From assembly GCF_030409605.1 (NCBI RefSeq), contig NZ_JAUFQG010000006.1, positions 124,001-188,000 of the forward strand: a DNA stretch of 64,000 nt, written 5' to 3'. Position numbers and translations under genes: made by a program. Each line of letters opens with the position of its first letter. Positions within the stretch are counted from its first letter, which is position 1. The notes beneath the pieces are model-generated. The model made no database searches, was not told where the DNA came from, and saw only the letters and a list, made by a program, of their open reading frames with translations. Below are positions 61,310 through 64,000 of this stretch, in pieces. This DNA is from Simiduia curdlanivorans. Its GTDB lineage: Bacteria > Pseudomonadota > Gammaproteobacteria > Pseudomonadales > Cellvibrionaceae.

Positions 61310-61989
61310 ACTGCATTAGCTATCACTGGCTAAATTGGCAACGAAATGCCGCAAAATCTAAAGTCATAGAGCCCGTCTTTAATGATTTTTTGTCTTGCAG
61401 CTTGCCAGAAAGAGGCGCGGATTGGCGCGATGTTGAGTTTATAGCCGTGGATCTAGAAACCACGGGACTAAACCCTTTGGCGCACGAAATTGCTAGCGCC
61501 GGTTGGGTTGTGATCAAGCAGGGTGTCATCAAATTAAACAGCGCGAAGCATAAACTGGTTAAAACCCAAATGGGCGTGGGTAACAGCGCCACTATTCACC
61601 ACATTACCGATACCGAGACGAGTAAAGGTGAGACATTAAAAACTGTGCTGACTGAGCTCATACACGACAGTACAGGAAGAGTGCCGTTATTTCACAATGC
61701 CTGCTTAGATCTTGGTTTTATTAACAACGCTTGCCTAAGGCACTTCGATAGCCAATTTATTACCCCTTTTATCGACACCTTGCAGTTGGAGAAAGACAAG
61801 GTATTACAGCATGCGGATATCATAGGGCCTGGTAGCTTGCGGCTTCATGCATGCCGCTCACGTTATGGCTTGCCCAATGCACCGGCACACAATGCCCTAG
61901 AAGATGCCTTGGCCACCGCTGAGTTATTTCTTGCTTGGGCGGCCCACAGAGCGGGGCCAGAAAAGCTACCCTGGGATGAGGCTATTTAA
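61306..61989 (+). CDS. DEDDh 3'-5' exonuclease (DnaQ-like)
   Basis: A 227-residue protein with the exonuclease motifs FIAVDLETTGLNP (D49, E51), a middle FHNACLDLGFINN and a final HNALEDALATAEL. It lacks the alpha-binding tail of true DnaQ, so it is a stand-alone nuclease of unknown substrate. It overlaps the DUF294 gene by 4 bp (ATGA), a pairing seen in many proteobacteria. The true dnaQ lies at 17285-17998. Confidence 0.9.
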   Translation: MNCISYHWLNWQRNAAKSKVIEPVFNDFLSCSLPERGADWRDVEFIAVDLETTGLNPLAHEIASAGWVVIKQGVIKLNSAKHKLVKTQMGVGNSATIHHITDTETSKGETLKTVLTELIHDSTGRVPLFHNACLDLGFINNACLRHFDSQFITPFIDTLQLEKDKVLQHADIIGPGSLRLHACRSRYGLPNAPAHNALEDALATAELFLAWAAHRAGPEKLPWDEAI

Positions 61990-61993
61990 CGCA

Positions 61994-62476
61994 CTAGTCA
62001 GACATTTCACACTTGCGAAATATATCCAAAGATTCGCTCATATGGGATTTCAGCAAGGTATTCAAGGCGCGGTAAAACATCGCATCACTATCGGCGGTAA
62101 AAGAGCGAGTGGGATTTTCCAGCTGATAAAAACTAACATGTCCCTGATCGCGATTAATAACCAAGCGCCAGCGCTCTAGCCCTTGGTCAGCGGCGAGTTC
62201 AATTTCAATAACGTGGTTGTGGCTTTTTATAATGTGGTCAATAAACTGAGGACTTTGCACTGTTAACGAACCTTGCAACAGCGCTAACTTATCCCTATCG
62301 CGGGTTTGCCACACCTCGCGCTCACTGTTAGTGGTACAAAAAATCGTCGTCATCGCCAGCCATTCTCGCTCCGAAAAATCCGGGCTCACAGGCTTTTCGC
62401 TACAGCCCTGTACGCTAAGGCCGCAGAAGATAACAAGCGCGAGCGCAGTCAGGTTAGATAATGATATTGTTTTCAT
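61994..62476 (-). CDS. Uncharacterised lipoprotein
   Basis: I do not recognise the family. From the ATG at 62476 it has 160 residues, with a lipoprotein signal ending SVQGC (Cys about 25). The mature part has a DFSEREWLAMTTIFC segment and no clear domain. It is convergent with the exonuclease gene, with 4 bp between the stops. A longer start at 62506 is possible but would put ten residues before the signal peptide. Confidence 0.7.
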   Translation of the reverse strand: MKTISLSNLTALALVIFCGLSVQGCSEKPVSPDFSEREWLAMTTIFCTTNSEREVWQTRDRDKLALLQGSLTVQSPQFIDHIIKSHNHVIEIELAADQGLERWRLVINRDQGHVSFYQLENPTRSFTADSDAMFYRALNTLLKSHMSESLDIFRKCEMSD

Positions 62477-62528
62477 AAGACTCAAATTATCAAAAGGCGT
62501 TATCAAAAAGTATTTTCATACAGCGAAA

Positions 62529-63293
62529 TCAAACAGACAATAAATCCCACAGTAGTTTCGCCGACAAGCTAAGGGATAATACCACCAACAGGGGCTTAAC
62601 TAACCCCGCCCCTCGCGCGAAAACCAATTTAGCCCCCACCCTACCACCGGCAAACTGACCAACGGCCATAATCAAGCCAAGGGTCCAGAGCACTTGACCA
62701 CCGAGAGTGAAAAACAACAAAGACGCCAAGTTAGAGGTGAAGTTAAGTAGTTTCGTATGGGCCGTGGCCTTGCGCAACCCCATACCCGCTAGGCTTATAA
62801 AGCCCAAGGCATAAAAAGATCCTACGCCCGGGCCAAAAAAACCATCGTAGAAACCGCACCCTGCGCCGATGCTAAACGCAAAAGCCCGCTCGCTTAGGCG
62901 CCGCTCAGAATCATCATCGCGCATGCGCGGCGAAAGGATGAAGTAGATCGACATGGCGATCAATAAAAACGGCAGCAGCCAATCCATCAACTGACTATCC
63001 ACCTGCTGCACCAATAGGGTACCCAAAGCGCTACCGAAAAAGGTACAGACTAAGGTGAGTAACATGGGTTTTAGCGCCAACAAACCGCGCCGCCAGAAAA
63101 ACCAGGTGGCCGAGGCTGAGCCGAAGCAGGCTTGTAGTTTATTGGTGGCGAGTGCTTGGGCGGGGCTCAAGCCACAGGCGAGCAGCGCCGGCACCGTTAA
63201 CAGGCCGCCGCCACCGGCAATTGCATCGATGGTGCCGGCGGCGAAAGCAACCGCGAGCAACAGCAGTAGGGTTGTTAGTTCGAGTTCAATCAC
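62529..63293 (-). CDS. TSUP-family permease (TauE/SafE)
   Basis: A 254-residue inner-membrane protein with about eight membrane helices and the TSUP signature GTIDAIAGGGGLLTVPALLACGLSP at the start plus GFYDGFFGPGVGSFYALGF in the middle, the two glycine-rich half-repeats. Family members export sulfite, sulfoacetate or other sulfur or organic anions; the substrate here is unknown. Confidence 0.9.
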   Translation of the reverse strand: MIELELTTLLLLLAVAFAAGTIDAIAGGGGLLTVPALLACGLSPAQALATNKLQACFGSASATWFFWRRGLLALKPMLLTLVCTFFGSALGTLLVQQVDSQLMDWLLPFLLIAMSIYFILSPRMRDDDSERRLSERAFAFSIGAGCGFYDGFFGPGVGSFYALGFISLAGMGLRKATAHTKLLNFTSNLASLLFFTLGGQVLWTLGLIMAVGQFAGGRVGAKLVFARGAGLVKPLLVVLSLSLSAKLLWDLLSV

Positions 63294-63341
63294 GCGCCAT
63301 TCACACCGAATCCAAGGTTAGAATAGTTAATCCACCGGCAA

Positions 63342-63366
63342 CAAAAAGGGCTCGTGCGAGCCCTTC
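63342..63366 (-). terminator. Terminator after the M28 peptidase gene
   Basis: Stem GGGCTCG/CGAGCCC (overlapping a tight loop) followed on the minus strand by TTTTTG, about 25 bp past the peptidase stop codon. Confidence 0.85.
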
Positions 63367-63391
63367 CTACAACGCCGAATAATTACCCGTA

Positions 63392-64000
63392 TCAGTTCGG
63401 GCAGCGCTGCTCTTTGGCTGCTTTACAGGCGGCAATGGCCGCGAGGCGCGCCGCTTTAAACTCGCTGGTGTCAAACCACTTTGGAAAAAAGTCGCCCACG
63501 GCCAGCGCATAGCCAACATCGTAATACAGCTGCATATCTTCTGCCGCGCCGAGTAAATTCCAAGTCGGGTCATACTCGTCACCAGGCTTATGGTAGCGAT
63601 GCGAGCCGTAGTCAGCCGCTTGTGCTGCGCCGTAACTGTGGCCGTGCTCGCGATTTTCCAGGCCGCCTTTAGCGTACAGCACAGGAACGCCAATTTTAGA
63701 CAGGTTGAAATGGTCTGACCGGTAGAAATAGCCCTTTTCCGGTGTCGGCTCGCGCACTAACTCGCGCTGCTGTTTTTCTGCGGCGGTTTTTAACAATCCC
63801 TCCATTTCACTGGAGCCATAACCAATAACAACCACATCTTTGGTTGGGCCGTTGACGTTCATGGCATCCATATTTATGCCGCCGACCGTCTTATAGGATT
63901 TAAACACCGGGTGCTGGCTATAGTAGGCAGACCCGAGTAAACCCGATTCTTCGGCGGTAACGGCCACAAACAAGATGCTGCGCTGCAGTTTGTCCTCAAC
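63392..64000 (-). CDS. M28-family metallopeptidase, 3' part only
   Basis: The reading frame is open to the right edge of the window, so only the C-terminal 203 residues are present. They contain M28 features: VAVTAEESGLLGS (catalytic Glu and zinc ligand), GGINMDAMNV (Asp ligand) and RSDHFNLSKIGVPVLY (His ligand). Such exopeptidases are usually exported and zinc-dependent. The internal TTG at 63973 is not the start. Confidence 0.88.
   Translation of the reverse strand, partial: VEDKLQRSILFVAVTAEESGLLGSAYYSQHPVFKSYKTVGGINMDAMNVNGPTKDVVVIGYGSSEMEGLLKTAAEKQQRELVREPTPEKGYFYRSDHFNLSKIGVPVLYAKGGLENREHGHSYGAAQAADYGSHRYHKPGDEYDPTWNLLGAAEDMQLYYDVGYALAVGDFFPKWFDTSEFKAARLAAIAACKAAKEQRCPN

Overview
The window is about 64 kb of gammaproteobacterial chromosome made almost entirely of housekeeping genes, with roughly 50% GC. 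Gene order (pheT-pheS-rplT-rpmI-infC-thrS; mltD-gloB-yafS-rnhA-dnaQ; tig-clpP-clpX-lon-hupB-ppiD; fadBA; prmB-aroC-MFS with folE) is that of Pseudomonas/Cellvibrio-like marine bacteria. A member of the Cellvibrionales (a Saccharophagus, Teredinibacter or Simiduia relative) is my best guess. That is inferred from gene order and protein sequence, not from a search. No phage, plasmid or CRISPR was seen.

Layout: 0-4 kb holds cysD, pyrF, a PilZ protein and a small DUF2788 membrane protein, separated by arrays of a 7-bp repeat. 4-12 kb holds tRNA-Pro(GGG), a MerR regulator, ihfA and the translation cluster pheT/pheS/rplT/rpmI/infC/thrS, all on the minus strand; infC starts with AUC. 12-13 kb holds tRNA-Val(GAC) followed by three tandem repeats that each end in a copy of the tRNA 3' tail and carry conserved hairpins. 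13-22 kb holds a diguanylate cyclase, an AT-hook protein ending in a clamp-binding-like motif, an S33 peptidase, a pseudouridine synthase, dnaQ, rnhA, a yafS-like methyltransferase, gloB and mltD. 22-31 kb is the protein quality-control block ppiD, hupB, lon, clpX, clpP, tig, then tRNA-Leu(TAG). 31-50 kb holds a TraB/GumN protein with a phosphomannose-isomerase-like cupin, fadBA, an omega-amidase-like nitrilase, an unknown secreted protein, an HcaT-like MFS transporter, aroC, prmB, folE, an overlapping gpsA operon, htpG and two hotdog thioesterases. 50-62 kb is a carbon-uptake module: a CrbS/MxtR-like hybrid kinase with a solute-symporter domain, its LuxR-type regulator, a DcaP-like porin, a DUF4212 protein with a sodium:solute symporter, a DUF1223 protein, a DUF294/CBS protein and a DEDDh exonuclease. 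62-64 kb holds a lipoprotein, a TSUP permease and the 3' part of an M28 peptidase running off the edge.

The least ordinary content lies between the genes. (1) The tRNA-Val tail repeats resemble in layout the rtT repeats behind E. coli tyrT but differ in sequence, and they show compensatory changes in their stems. (2) Two copies of a short MITE-like element (285 and 213 bp, ends CACTGCTGTCC) have each inserted into a UUCG-loop terminator hairpin, downstream of fadA and of the symporter gene, with 9-10 bp target duplications. (3) Heptamer arrays (AAGCTAC/AAGCTGC/GCTTGCG) sit around cysD, pyrF and thrS, some in inverted pairs.
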